Assembly (NCBI GenBank): GCA_040387555.1
Contig: JAZKDO010000001.1
Coordinates: 630,574 to 694,573, forward strand
DNA: 64,000 bases
Source of the DNA: UBA4416 sp040387555
Lineage (GTDB): Bacteria; Bacteroidota; Bacteroidia; B-17B0; Aurantibacillaceae
Direction of reading: 5' to 3'
The position numbers and the translations under genes were made by a program. Under the pieces are notes generated by a model. That model was not told the origin of the DNA. It did no database searches and saw nothing but the letters and a program-made list of their open reading frames with translations. Positions 8,825 through 18,000 of this stretch are shown here, piece by piece. Position 1 is the stretch's first letter. Every line of letters starts with the position of its first letter.

Positions 8825-9377
8825 AAAAGAAGAAATATTAAAAGCAGCTCTAAATTTATTTGTTGAGTTTGGCTTTCATGCCACACCAACCAGTAAAATT
8901 GCTAAAGAAGCTGGCGTAGCTAACGGCACCCTGTTTCATTATTATAAGACCAAAGACGAACTTATAATAGCCTTGTATAGTAACACCAAAAAACGTTTAA
9001 CCGAATACATGTATTCAAATGTGAGCGCAGCCGATTCCCTGGAATTAGTGTTTAAATGTATATATACGAATACCATAGAGTGGGCACAAGAGCATAAAGC
9101 CGAATTTTACTTTATACAACAATTTTCAACGTCACCCTATTATTTACAAATCTCGCCTGAAGAAATCAGAAAACAAGCTGAGCCACATTTAGATTTTTTA
9201 AAAGAAGGGATCAAAGCAGCCGTTATAAAACCACTGCCTGTTGATTTGCTTTATACACTTATTAACAGTCATATCGTTGGAATCAATCAATACCTATCGT
9301 CAGAAGAATTTTCATCACCGAAACAAAAGAAAGTTATCGATGAATCTTTTGATTTATTATGGGATATGATTAGCTAA
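8817..9377 (+). CDS. TetR/AcrR family transcriptional regulator
   Basis: A 186-residue TetR-type repressor. The N-terminal helix-turn-helix is typical: KEEILKAALNLFVEFGFHAT, then TSKIAKEAGVANGTLFHYYKTKDEL (residues about 4-53). The C-terminal ligand-binding half (60-186) is divergent, as usual for the family, and the ligand is unknown. The start codon overlaps the preceding gene by 8 bp, indicating translational coupling. The matching operator-like sites upstream of this operon and after its stop codon suggest that it represses both its own operon and the next dehydrogenase gene. Confidence 0.9.
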   Translation: MDKKEEILKAALNLFVEFGFHATPTSKIAKEAGVANGTLFHYYKTKDELIIALYSNTKKRLTEYMYSNVSAADSLELVFKCIYTNTIEWAQEHKAEFYFIQQFSTSPYYLQISPEEIRKQAEPHLDFLKEGIKAAVIKPLPVDLLYTLINSHIVGINQYLSSEEFSSPKQKKVIDESFDLLWDMIS

Positions 9378-9394
9378 AAAAATTTGATTCACTA

Positions 9395-9411
9395 TAGAGT
9401 GATTAGTCAAT
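9395..9411. promoter_or_regulatory. putative TetR operator, copy 2
   Basis: TGATTAGTCA (9400-9409), one base from a perfect palindrome, lies in a 17-bp context that matches copy 1 at 16 of 17 positions. It falls in the 141-bp gap between the TetR gene and the short-chain dehydrogenase. No clear TAnnTTTG box is seen around it. Confidence 0.55.
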
Positions 9412-9518
9412 CAACAAATCTAGGAAAAATAAAAAATTCACTCCACTTTGCAATGTATACAGTTACTTCCTTAACAAAATTTTCTTTCTAAATAAATAAT
9501 AACAAACAAATAAAACCT

Positions 9519-10337
9519 ATGAAAAATAAAGTAGTACTAATAACCGGAGCATCTTCTGGCATTGGAAAAGAAACAGCAAAACTTCTAATCAAAAACGGAT
9601 GTATCGTTTATGGAGCCGCTAGGCGAATAGATAAAATGTCGGATCTTCAAACGCTAGGCATAAAATTATTAGAGATGGATGTAACCAATGAAGATTCTAT
9701 GGTTAAAGGAATTCAACATATTTTAAATGCAGAGAAGCGAATTGATGTTCTTGTAAACAATGCCGGTTATGGGTCTTATGGTGCTTTAGAAGATGTTCCT
9801 ATTTCCGAAGCTAGATACCAGTTTGAAGTAAATATATTCGGACTTGCCAGGCTTACACAATTAGTGCTGCCAAAAATGAGAGATCAGAGGCTAGGTAAGA
9901 TCATAAATATTTCTTCAATGGGGGGAAAATTTGGAGAGCCACACGGTGCCTGGTATCATGCTACCAAATTTGCAGTTGAAGGATTGAGTGATAGTTTAAG
10001 AATGGAATTAAAGCAGTTTAACATTGACGTAGTTATTATTGAACCGGGAGCTATTAAATCGGAGTGGGGAGGAATAGCCAAAGAAAACCTGTTAAAAGTT
10101 TCGGGCAATACAGCCTATAAAAGCCTGGCAGAAAAACACGCAAATCTGATTGATGAAACTTATAAACGTGTCGGATCTGAACCCATTGTAATTGCTAAAA
10201 CAATTGTCAGAGCCATTCATTCAGTTAATCCTAAAACAAGATATGCTGTTGGGGGCGGAGCAGGACTTCTGTTATTTGTAAGACGAATTTTATCAGACAA
10301 ATTATTTGACAAATTATTCCTGAGCCAAATGAAATAA
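9519..10337 (+). CDS. classical short-chain dehydrogenase/reductase
   Basis: A 272-residue SDR oxidoreductase. Residues 8-15 hold the cofactor motif TGASSGIG. NNAG near residue 87 stabilises the central sheet. The catalytic set is present: Ser in NISSMGG, Tyr146 and Lys150 in YHATK. AARR after the second strand suggests NADP(H) preference. The C-terminal third is longer than in the shortest SDRs, as in oxidoreductases acting on hydrophobic substrates; the actual substrate is unknown. It has its own upstream region with operator copy 2, so it is probably part of the same TetR regulon as the two genes before it. A strong hairpin follows. Confidence 0.88.
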   Translation: MKNKVVLITGASSGIGKETAKLLIKNGCIVYGAARRIDKMSDLQTLGIKLLEMDVTNEDSMVKGIQHILNAEKRIDVLVNNAGYGSYGALEDVPISEARYQFEVNIFGLARLTQLVLPKMRDQRLGKIINISSMGGKFGEPHGAWYHATKFAVEGLSDSLRMELKQFNIDVVIIEPGAIKSEWGGIAKENLLKVSGNTAYKSLAEKHANLIDETYKRVGSEPIVIAKTIVRAIHSVNPKTRYAVGGGAGLLLFVRRILSDKLFDKLFLSQMK

Positions 10338-10354
10338 CATTTTATTCGCTAAAT

Positions 10355-10387
10355 AAAAAAGCCCTTCCAAATCGGAAAGGCTTTTTT
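10355..10387 (+). terminator. rho-independent terminator of the dehydrogenase gene
   Basis: A-rich left arm AAAAAAGCCCTTCC pairs with GGAAAGGCTTTTTT apart from one mismatch, with a 5-nt loop and a T run at the end. It starts 18 bp after the stop codon. The symmetrical A and T runs would let it work in both directions. Confidence 0.8.
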
Positions 10388-11316
10388 GTTGTTGTACAAA
10401 TGAAAATGTTTCACGCGAAACCATAAGTCTAACTATACCATTTTAATAAATTGGATTAATAATACTTGAACTTAAAAAGAACTGCAGTTTCAATACTTAT
10501 TTAACTAAACGTTTATAACAAAGTATCCTTCCATCCGCTGCAAATAAAATAACAGTTCTGTAAAAGAATTATAGTAAATGTCACTTTACGTATTGGCGAG
10601 CGGGTAGCATAGCGAGAGTCCGAGCAACAAATAACCATAATGTTTAGATGAGATGCATTACAAGTTGAATTAATCGCTACCATGTCGCAATCCAGCATAG
10701 GGTAACCTTCGTAAGATATGCGTGGAGTTTTATATCTAGTTACAACGGACCTTAAAAATGCATGACATAATAAAAGTGTTCGAACGAGGACAGATGCATA
10801 TTATCTTGATCAACAATAGTCGCGAACAATTAAAAATGCATAGAAAGTATGGGTAGATTTCATAGCATAATTTACAGGATAATATAAAATGAAAGCAATG
10901 GGTTCAGATCCCAATTTGATCTGCAACCTCGTCAATGTATTTCGTGATTTATAAAGAATTAATCACGTGACGACGTAGCCAAACAAAAACAGTACTTGAT
11001 TCGATCGCGGAAATCAGTATATCGTTCGCAGCTACTTACAAATCAAAGACAATAACCCATGCTCCATAGTGTAAACAAAAACCTAGGTCAGCGCAACAAT
11101 GCTAATGCAAATTTCTTGTTTCAATACAACAAGTAAAAACATATACCCAAGTCAGATACAGTCACGCCAAACTTACAAATTGAAGAACGTATTTGAATAA
11201 GTATTACACAAAGCAGACAAGAATACACAGGAAAATTAGCCCTAATTATCATGATTAGTCCGGATGGAATGAATTCATTCTAATCCCAAAATTGGATACA
11301 AAGGGAGTGAGAACAA
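10388..11316. other. about 0.9 kb non-coding region between parS-like sites
   Basis: No credible protein gene and no recognisable RNA gene on either strand. It contains four ATGCAT palindromes within 190 bp (10653, 10758, 10794, 10836), two of them in the same TTAAAAATGCAT context. A TCACGTGA core lies at 10963-10970, CTAAT/ATTAG dyad arms at 11242-11258, and the perfect palindrome GAATGAATTCATTC at 11267-11280. A weak parS-like site lies at its left end and a strong one just past its right end. This much empty DNA is unusual in this tightly packed window. Confidence 0.6.
10407..10422. promoter_or_regulatory. weak parS-like site
   Basis: TGTTTCACGCGAAACC differs from the classical ParB site TGTTTCACGTGAAACA at two positions, one of them in the central CG/TG step. 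It is weaker than the other three sites and on its own would not be called. Confidence 0.4.
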
Positions 11317-11346
11317 CTAAGCCCCAAATAATAATTTGGGGCTTAG
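11317..11346 (-). terminator. perfect 13-bp hairpin downstream of the methyltransferase gene
   Basis: CTAAGCCCCAAAT and ATTTGGGGCTTAG pair perfectly around the loop AATA. It lies 25 bp past the methyltransferase stop. There is no real T run on either side, so it may be a terminator of reduced efficiency or a transcript-stabilising hairpin. Confidence 0.5.
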
Positions 11347-11356
11347 CATATATATA

Positions 11357-11372
11357 TGTTCCACGTGAAACT
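11357..11372. promoter_or_regulatory. parS site overlapping the methyltransferase stop codon
   Basis: TGTTCCACGTGAAACT matches the parS pattern TGTTnCACGTGAAACA except for the last base. Its last two bases are part of the stop codon of the methyltransferase gene on the minus strand. Confidence 0.7.
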
Positions 11373-12255
11373 ATTTGTGTTGAAAGATATAGATCGTGCT
11401 TGAATAAGAGTTAGAATCTTTAGCCTTCATATTAGAAATCATGCCGGTTTTAAATGCCTGAGCAAGATTGACAGAGCCAGTCTTATACTTCTCGCTTAAC
11501 ATCGACACATAAAAGCTATCAAATTTCATAGGCTTGGTTTCCACTAATTGAAAACCGCTATGATCCAATAAAGCTGTCATAGATTTTAAATCAAAGTGGT
11601 GAAGATGTCTTGGAACATCATAAGCTGCCCAAAACTCTTTATAACATTCTGCATCATACGATTGATGGTTTGGAACGGCAATAATCAAAACACCACCCGG
11701 TTTCATCTTATGTTTAAAGAAGGCAAGTGTGTCATACATATCTGTCACGTGTTCTAAAACGTGCCAAAGCGTAATGACATCAAACTCCTTTTCGGCAATA
11801 TGTAACTGGAGGGTATTTTTATCCGCAAACAAGTTCAGGTTTTGCTCAGAAGCAATTTGCCTCGCACTTTCATCCGGTTCCATTCCAAACGTTTCCCATC
11901 CAGCCTTTTTACATTGTGCTAAAAACATACCAGTGCCGCAACCATAATCCAGAATTGTTCCACGTGAAACATAAGACGATATTAATTTCACCTTCTGCTT
12001 TAACGTTCGAGTCCTAACCAAGTGGTAAAGTTTATTGATTATTCCTTTATTGCTATTTGTGTGAGACACATAAGACTCGGCTTTATAATAATTTCCTAAG
12101 ACAGAATTGTCTGGGCGGGGATTAGTAAATTTAAACCCACAACCTTTACAAGAAACGATATTAAAATCTTCCTGGCTCACAGTGTAGTCTTTACAAACTA
12201 AAAAAGGCTCAAACTGATTTGAGCCACATACTAAACATTTTTCTATAGTTAACAT
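11371..12255 (-). CDS. class I SAM-dependent methyltransferase with N-terminal zinc ribbon
   Basis: A 294-residue protein. The N-terminus has a four-cysteine zinc ribbon (CLVC near residue 8 and CKGC near 36). The methyltransferase domain follows, with SAM-binding motif I LDYGCGTG near residue 102 and the acidic motif GMEPDE after strand 2. The motif WHVLEH followed by PGGVLIIAVPN is typical of Methyltransf_23-type enzymes. Such proteins often act on small molecules or sugars; the substrate is unknown. It lies 71 bp after mnmG on the same strand. One parS site lies inside the gene and another overlaps its stop codon, so the coding sequence is partly constrained by the site. Confidence 0.85.
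   Translation of the reverse strand: MLTIEKCLVCGSNQFEPFLVCKDYTVSQEDFNIVSCKGCGFKFTNPRPDNSVLGNYYKAESYVSHTNSNKGIINKLYHLVRTRTLKQKVKLISSYVSRGTILDYGCGTGMFLAQCKKAGWETFGMEPDESARQIASEQNLNLFADKNTLQLHIAEKEFDVITLWHVLEHVTDMYDTLAFFKHKMKPGGVLIIAVPNHQSYDAECYKEFWAAYDVPRHLHHFDLKSMTALLDHSGFQLVETKPMKFDSFYVSMLSEKYKTGSVNLAQAFKTGMISNMKAKDSNSYSSTIYIFQHK
11956..11971. promoter_or_regulatory. parS site inside the methyltransferase gene
   Basis: TGTTCCACGTGAAACA matches the parS pattern TGTTnCACGTGAAACA at every position. It lies in coding sequence, as parS sites often do. Confidence 0.8.
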
Positions 12256-12268
12256 ATTTTCAAAACTG

Positions 12269-12286
12269 TTCTCGACTACGCTCGAA
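12269..12286. repeat. partial copy of the dispersed palindromic repeat
   Basis: TTCTCGACTACGCTCGAA matches the arm at 6216-6233 at 17 of 18 positions. It falls in the short gap between mnmG and the methyltransferase gene and is itself a dyad (TTCGAG complement). Confidence 0.5.
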
Positions 12287-12306
12287 CTAACAAAGTGTTT
12301 ATACTG

Positions 12307-12322
12307 TGTTCCACGTGGAACA
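12307..12322. promoter_or_regulatory. perfect palindromic parS site downstream of mnmG
   Basis: TGTTCCACGTGGAACA is a perfect 16-bp palindrome identical to the well-known parS sequence of Pseudomonas-type ParB systems. It ends 4 bp before the mnmG stop codon. Position next to mnmG (gidA) fits the frequent origin-proximal location of parS. Confidence 0.85.
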
Positions 12323-12326
12323 ATAT

Positions 12327-14222
12327 TTATCTTCCTAAATGCACTAATAAAACCGAAATATCAGCCGGGTTAATTCCAGAGATTCGACTTGCCTGTCCGA
12401 TAGTAGCAGGACGCAGTTTTGTTAACTTGTCCCTTGCTTCCAAAGACAAACTGTTTACCGCTTTAAAATCGAAGTCAGGTTTGATTACGTAATTATCAAG
12501 CTTAGCAACTTTCTCGGCATTCTCTTTTTCACGCTCTATATAACCTTCATACTTCATTAGAATTTCCGCCTGCATAATAGTATCAGCATCTAATGGTTCA
12601 ATGAATTCCTTCAAATTATTGGCGTGCCTAGCAAGATCTGCAACGTTTACGTCAGGACGAGAAAGTACACTAAAATAACGCATCTTCTGATTAAGGGGTG
12701 CGGAATTAATGCTCTCCAAATAGGGATTAACCTCGTCCGGTTCAGCACTAGTGTTTTTGAAATACTTAATTACAGACTCATAATTTTTTATCTTTTCAGA
12801 TACACGATCCATTCTTTCCTGGCTTGCCAAACCAATAGAGTAGGAAAGGGGTGTCAAACGAACATCCGCATTATCCTGCCTTAACAGTAAGCGGTATTCA
12901 GAACGCGAGGTAAACATGCGATAAGGTTCGTCGGTTCCTTTGGTCACCAAATCATCAATCAAAACCCCAATATAAGCTTCATGTCTTTTTAATACAAAAG
13001 GGTCTTTCTCATTGATCTTTAAATGGGCATTGATTCCTGCCATTTGTCCCTGACAAGCGGCTTCCTCATACCCGGTCGTTCCATTAATTTGACCAGCAAA
13101 ATATAAACCTTCCACTAACTTGGTTTCCAAAGTCAATTGAAGTTGAGTAGGTGGAAAGTAATCATACTCGATTGCATAACCCGGGCGAAACATTTTGGCC
13201 TTCTCAAAACCAGGAATTAATCGTAAAGCTTTTTGCTGAACATCAACCGGCAAAGACGTTGAAAATCCATTGACATAAATTTCAACTGTATCCCAACCTT
13301 CCGGTTCCACAAATAATTGATGTCTGTCTCTTTCGGAAAAACGCGTAATTTTATCTTCAATACTCGGACAATATCTTGGGCCTAAACCCTGAATGCGCCC
13401 CGAATACATTGGCGATTTTTCGAAGCCGGTTCTTAAAATATCATGTACTTCCTGATTCGTATAAGTAATGTGACAGGGCACTTGCTTTTTAACAGGCGAA
13501 CCATTGTTAGAAACAAACGGTGAAGTATGGTCCAAATAAGAAAACTTATCCGTTGCGATGTCACCTTCCTGTTCTTCCATTTTAGAATAATCCAAGGATC
13601 GTCCATCAATACGTGGAGGTGTACCTGTTTTCATCCTTCCGGTTTCGAACCCTAATGTTGCTAATTGTTCTGTTATTCCATACGAAGCAGACTCACCGCT
13701 TCTACCGCCACCAATTTGTTTTTCTCCTAAATGAATTAATCCGTTCAAAAAAGTACCGTTAGTTAAAACAACCGCTCTGGCTTTAAATTCCAAACCCATT
13801 CCTGTAATAACGCCTTCAATTCTTTTACCGTCTTTTGAAACAATTAACTCGCGACACATGTCCTGCCAAAAATCAACATTAGGAGTTTGCTCCAACATTT
13901 CTCTCCAGGTAGTGGCAAACAACTGTCTATCATTTTGAGTTCGTGGACTCCACATGGCGGGACCTTTTGATCGGTTTAGCATTCTAAACTGTATGGCGGA
14001 TTTATCAGAAACAATTCCACTGTATCCTCCGAGGGCATCAATCTCACGAACAATTTGACCCTTTGCAATTCCACCCATGGCAGGATTACAACTCATTTGA
14101 GCGATGGTCTGCATGTTCATTGTCAATAACAAAACTTTGGATCCCATGTTTGCAGCAGCAACAGCAGCCTCACAACCTGCGTGGCCGGCACCAACTACTA
14201 TAATATCATATTGTGAATTCAA
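12327..14222 (-). CDS. mnmG: tRNA uridine-5-carboxymethylaminomethyl(34) synthesis enzyme MnmG
   Basis: MnmG (GidA) works with MnmE to put the carboxymethylaminomethyl group on wobble U34 of certain tRNAs, using FAD, NADH and a folate one-carbon donor. The 631 residues match the family. Seen: the FAD-binding GAGHAGCEAA (residues 11-20), SCNPAMGGIAKG near 45, the signature GPRYCPSIEDK near 280, and TSRSEYRLLLRQDNAD in the C-terminal half, followed by the helical MnmE- and tRNA-binding domain. It follows the LytTR regulator gene by 93 bp, across an inverted repeat. A perfect parS palindrome lies just beyond its stop. In many bacteria this gene is near the replication origin. Confidence 0.97.
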   Translation of the reverse strand: MNSQYDIIVVGAGHAGCEAAVAAANMGSKVLLLTMNMQTIAQMSCNPAMGGIAKGQIVREIDALGGYSGIVSDKSAIQFRMLNRSKGPAMWSPRTQNDRQLFATTWREMLEQTPNVDFWQDMCRELIVSKDGKRIEGVITGMGLEFKARAVVLTNGTFLNGLIHLGEKQIGGGRSGESASYGITEQLATLGFETGRMKTGTPPRIDGRSLDYSKMEEQEGDIATDKFSYLDHTSPFVSNNGSPVKKQVPCHITYTNQEVHDILRTGFEKSPMYSGRIQGLGPRYCPSIEDKITRFSERDRHQLFVEPEGWDTVEIYVNGFSTSLPVDVQQKALRLIPGFEKAKMFRPGYAIEYDYFPPTQLQLTLETKLVEGLYFAGQINGTTGYEEAACQGQMAGINAHLKINEKDPFVLKRHEAYIGVLIDDLVTKGTDEPYRMFTSRSEYRLLLRQDNADVRLTPLSYSIGLASQERMDRVSEKIKNYESVIKYFKNTSAEPDEVNPYLESINSAPLNQKMRYFSVLSRPDVNVADLARHANNLKEFIEPLDADTIMQAEILMKYEGYIEREKENAEKVAKLDNYVIKPDFDFKAVNSLSLEARDKLTKLRPATIGQASRISGINPADISVLLVHLGR

Positions 14223-14238
14223 TTTGAAAAGAAGTAAA

Positions 14239-14308
14239 ATTTAAGAAGTAAAATTTAGGTTCAGGAATGGTACAAACAATCTTTAATCTTCTATCTTACT
14301 TCTTAAAT
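14239..14308. repeat. 13-bp inverted repeat between the response regulator gene and mnmG
   Basis: ATTTAAGAAGTAA (14239-14251) and TTACTTCTTAAAT (14296-14308) are perfect inverted copies separated by 44 bp. The left arm also lies in a tandem direct repeat of AGAAGTAAAATTTA. The loop is too long for a usual terminator. It could affect readthrough into mnmG or be a protein site. Confidence 0.4.
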
Positions 14309-14315
14309 ACTAAAA

Positions 14316-15083
14316 TTAGATCATATTTAATTTAGCCAGCAATTCATCGCGGTAAGAACCCCCAATAGGAATCACTTTTTTGTTTTCTTCTAATACAACT
14401 GTTTGATTTTCAATAGTTTGTATCTTATCTATGCGTGCTATGAAAGAGCGGTGAACACGAATAAAATCTCCGTTATCCAATTTTTTCTCAATATCCTTCA
14501 TTGTTGAATGGATCGTATAACGCGTGTATTGCGTATTTAAAACTACATAATCTTTAAGGGCCTCAACATAGTATATATCTTTTAAATTCACCTTTACAAG
14601 GCGGCTATTTGATTTAACAAAGAGTATGTCTTTTGCAGCGTCATCTTTATTCTCAACTAAAGAATATAAAAAATCCCTTTCTTTTTGAACCTCTGTATCT
14701 TTTTTATGCTTATACAAAGCCATTTCAATAGTTGAATGTAAATCAATCTCTTTGAACGGTTTTAATATATAACCATAAGGCTCTGTAATTTTTGCTTTTG
14801 ACAAAGTGCTTTCGTCTGCATAGGCAGTTAAAAAGATTACGGGAATATTATAGTCTTTTTTTATTGTTTCAGCAACGTCAATGCCAGTCATATTACCTTT
14901 AATCATAATGTCCATTAGAACAATATGTGGTTCCAAATCAACAATATTTTTAATGGCGTCGGTACCGTTATTACTGATGCCCAAAACATTGTATCCTAAC
15001 TTTTTCAGGCTGTTTTGTATATCCTTGGCAACTATACTTTCGTCCTCTACAATGTAAACATTAATGTTGTTGTTATTCTCCAT
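14316..15083 (-). CDS. LytTR-family response regulator
   Basis: A 255-residue two-component response regulator. The receiver domain (residues 7-125) has the acidic pair in VEDES, the phosphoacceptor Asp58 in IVLMDIM, a Thr in FLTAYAD and the Lys of YGYILKPF. The LytTR DNA-binding domain (about 155-250) contains the typical YYVEALKDYVVL and FIRVHRSFIARIDKI. The gene starts 3 bp after the stop of the multi-PAS histidine kinase, so the two form a cognate pair. LytTR regulators bind paired 9-10-bp direct repeats; targets here are unknown. Confidence 0.94.
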   Translation of the reverse strand: MENNNNINVYIVEDESIVAKDIQNSLKKLGYNVLGISNNGTDAIKNIVDLEPHIVLMDIMIKGNMTGIDVAETIKKDYNIPVIFLTAYADESTLSKAKITEPYGYILKPFKEIDLHSTIEMALYKHKKDTEVQKERDFLYSLVENKDDAAKDILFVKSNSRLVKVNLKDIYYVEALKDYVVLNTQYTRYTIHSTMKDIEKKLDNGDFIRVHRSFIARIDKIQTIENQTVVLEENKKVIPIGGSYRDELLAKLNMI

Positions 15084-15086
15084 AAT

Positions 15087-18000
15087 TTATATTTTAAATT
15101 CTATACTAAAAGTGGTGCCGTTTTTTCTTTTCAAATTCAAGGTTCCGTTAAGCTGTTCTACAAGGGTTTCAACCAACTGCAATCCTAGTGTTTGTGTGTT
15201 TTTTACATCAATACTTTCAGGGATTCCAATTCCGTTATCACCTACTTCAATTTTAACCTGTTTTTTAATAACCCTCAAAGTTACAAAGATTATTCCATCT
15301 CTATTATCTGGAAACGCATATTTTAATGAATTTGATATAATTTCATTAATAATTAGTCCACAAGGTATGGATGCATCAAGACTTAGGAACAAATTATCAA
15401 GGGTTAAAATTAATTTTATCTTCTTTGTGCTGATGGAATAAGTGTGAACTAAATTCTTTGACAGCGTTGTAACGTATTCCGAGAAATTAACCGATTCGAA
15501 ATTCTTTGTTTGGTACAGACTTTCGTGAATAAAGGCCATCGATTTAATACGGTTCTGACATTCCTTAAGTAAATTAAGTGCATAGTTATCTTTAACATAA
15601 GAAGACTGCAAATTCAATATACTGGATATAACCTGCATGTTATTTTTTACGCGATGATGCACCTCCTTTAATAAAATATCTTTCTCCTTTAGCGATTGAG
15701 TTATTTTCTCTTCATTACGCTTGTTTTCCGTGATATCAAATCCGATTCCCGAGATCTCAATAACTCTGTTGTTGATGTCTTTAATGGGATATAAAAGAAT
15801 CTGTCTTATAATTTTTGTATTGTCTTTTTTTAATCTTTCAGAAATAAATTCAACTTGTTTTCCCTGAAAAGCCATTTCATATTTCTCATCCCAAACATTA
15901 TGGTAACCTGTTGTTTTATTGCTTCTAACCGACTTGCCTAATTCCGGATAATATCCATAAAAATCATAAACACTATTAGCATAGTTTTGATTGAAGGAGG
16001 TTAGTTTCATGTCCTTGGTAATGGTCCACATCAATTGATCGCCACTTTCAAAAATTGCTTTTAATTTAGCCGACTGTTCAATAATTTTGTTCTCGTTTTC
16101 AATGCGTTCTGTAATATCTTGGGCAATTACAGATACTTCAACAACATTGTCATTTAAGAAAATAGGATATAGATATATCTCTCGATAAACAACTACTTTA
16201 TTAACAGTGCTTTCATGAACAAATACATGAGGCTTTCCTTTTAATACTAACTTATATTTATTAATCCAAAAATCCTTCTTAGCCTTATTTAAAATAGTAT
16301 CTAAAACAGAAATTACTTTCTTTCCTTCTGCTTTTCTTTTTACTAAATTATCTTTAACCTGATTATAGTAATTTTTATTATATGATGTCAATTCCAGGTT
16401 CTTATTAACGGTCCATATTAAATGGTTGCCGCTTTCAAAAATCGCTTTTAACTTTGCAGATTGATCAATGATTCTCTGCTCAAATTGTTTATTCTCGGTA
16501 ATATCATGTGCAAGGCAAGCAACTTCAATAATTTCATTATTCGCATTTCTCACCGGGTTTAAATAAATTTCTTTAAAATTTATATTGCCGTTTGGTTCTT
16601 TTTGTTGCCTTTCAAGTTTTAATGTATTACCCTGCAAAACTTTTTTATAAATTGAGTACCAATATGATTTATACTCTGCCTGCAAACGCTGTGGTAACAA
16701 AGTGTGCAATTGACAATTTAATACTGGAGTAGCTTTATTATAAATTTTAAATGATTTGCTAAAATTTTTATTAAACGAGGTAACTTTAAACTCTTTATCC
16801 ACGGTCCAAATTAGATGGGAAGAACTTTCGAATATTGAAGTAAGTTTTGCCGCCTGATTAATAGATTCGCTTTGCAGATATTTAAGCTCCGTAACATCAT
16901 TAGAAATACAAGAAACCTCCTCAACTTTTCCGTTTCGTAAAATAGGATGTAAAAAAATTTGTCTAAAAACTTTCTTTTTATTGGTATCTAGTTGTTCAGT
17001 TGTAAACTCTATTCCGTTGCCGGTATTAAATACCTCGTTGTATTTTTTGATCCACCAATTGTGGTATTCAATTCCTTTTTTTGTCTTTTGAGGGCGATAT
17101 ATTTTGTTTTCAATTTTTGGTTTTACTTTATAAACATCGTACATCGCATCAGAAAAATTATTATTAAAAGATGTAAAAAAATAATTTTTATCAACCGTCC
17201 AAATCAACTGTTTACCACTCTCAAAAATAGCTTGAAGTTTTGCCGACTGTTCAATAATTTTTTGTTCTGACAATCTTCGCTCCGTTGTATCCTGCCCTAT
17301 TACTGCAATTTCAATGATCTTGCCTTCTGAGCTTCTAATCGGATGTAAATAAATTTCCCTGTAATATGTTTCGCCTTTTATATTCGTATTCTTAATTTCA
17401 AAAAATTCAGCCTTATTGTCTTTTTTATGTTTAAAGAATTCTTTATATTTTTTATTCCACAGATCTACTTTTAAATTAGATTGGGGCTTAGATTTTATTT
17501 CTGAAATATTCTGTCCAATTTCAAGATTGTGGCCAAAATTATATTTTATATGATTATAATAATTCAAGTTAAACGAAGTAAACCTTAAGCCCCTGTCTAT
17601 TGTCCAAATTAGAAGAGACGTGCTATTAAAAATAGCCTCATACTTCAACGTTTGAGTCATTAATTCATGTTGAATTTTTTGACGAAAACTTATTTCCTTT
17701 GTCAAAGATTTATTAGTCTCTTCTGCTATTTCTGCTCTTAATTTTTCACGTGATAAAGCTTTTTCAGCTGAAATATCAATGATTGTTGTCTGTACGCAGG
17801 GTTCGCCATCATAAACAAAAGGCACTGTTTTTAATTCAACGTCAATAATTTTTCCCTTTATCGTCTTTGCCTGATAAGGAGAATCTATTTGTTCTTCTCC
17901 TTTTAAAGCTTTTTGCATTCTATCTAATGCCCTTTCCCTTTGATCCGGTAATAAAAAATCAAGAAGATTTTTCCCCATCAGCTTTTTAGGATCCTTAACT

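Noticed and set aside
10600..10630. GAGAGTCCGAGC, recalling an RNase P or tmRNA core
   Set aside because: The other conserved pieces of RNase P RNA or tmRNA are absent in the surrounding 1 kb.
10513..10698. A 61-codon minus-strand frame in the 1 kb empty region
   Set aside because: Cysteine-rich and of low complexity in codon use, no domain, no promoter; consistent with a chance frame.
10900..10912. A tRNA T-arm-like sequence, GGGTTCAGATCCC
   Set aside because: The T-loop lacks the conserved A58 position, and no acceptor stem, CCA end or anticodon arm can be built around it.
17730..17760. CACGTG core inside the kinase gene as a further parS site
   Set aside because: TTTTTCACGTGATAAA matches only the central part; several similar CACGTG cores occur by chance in coding DNA of the window.
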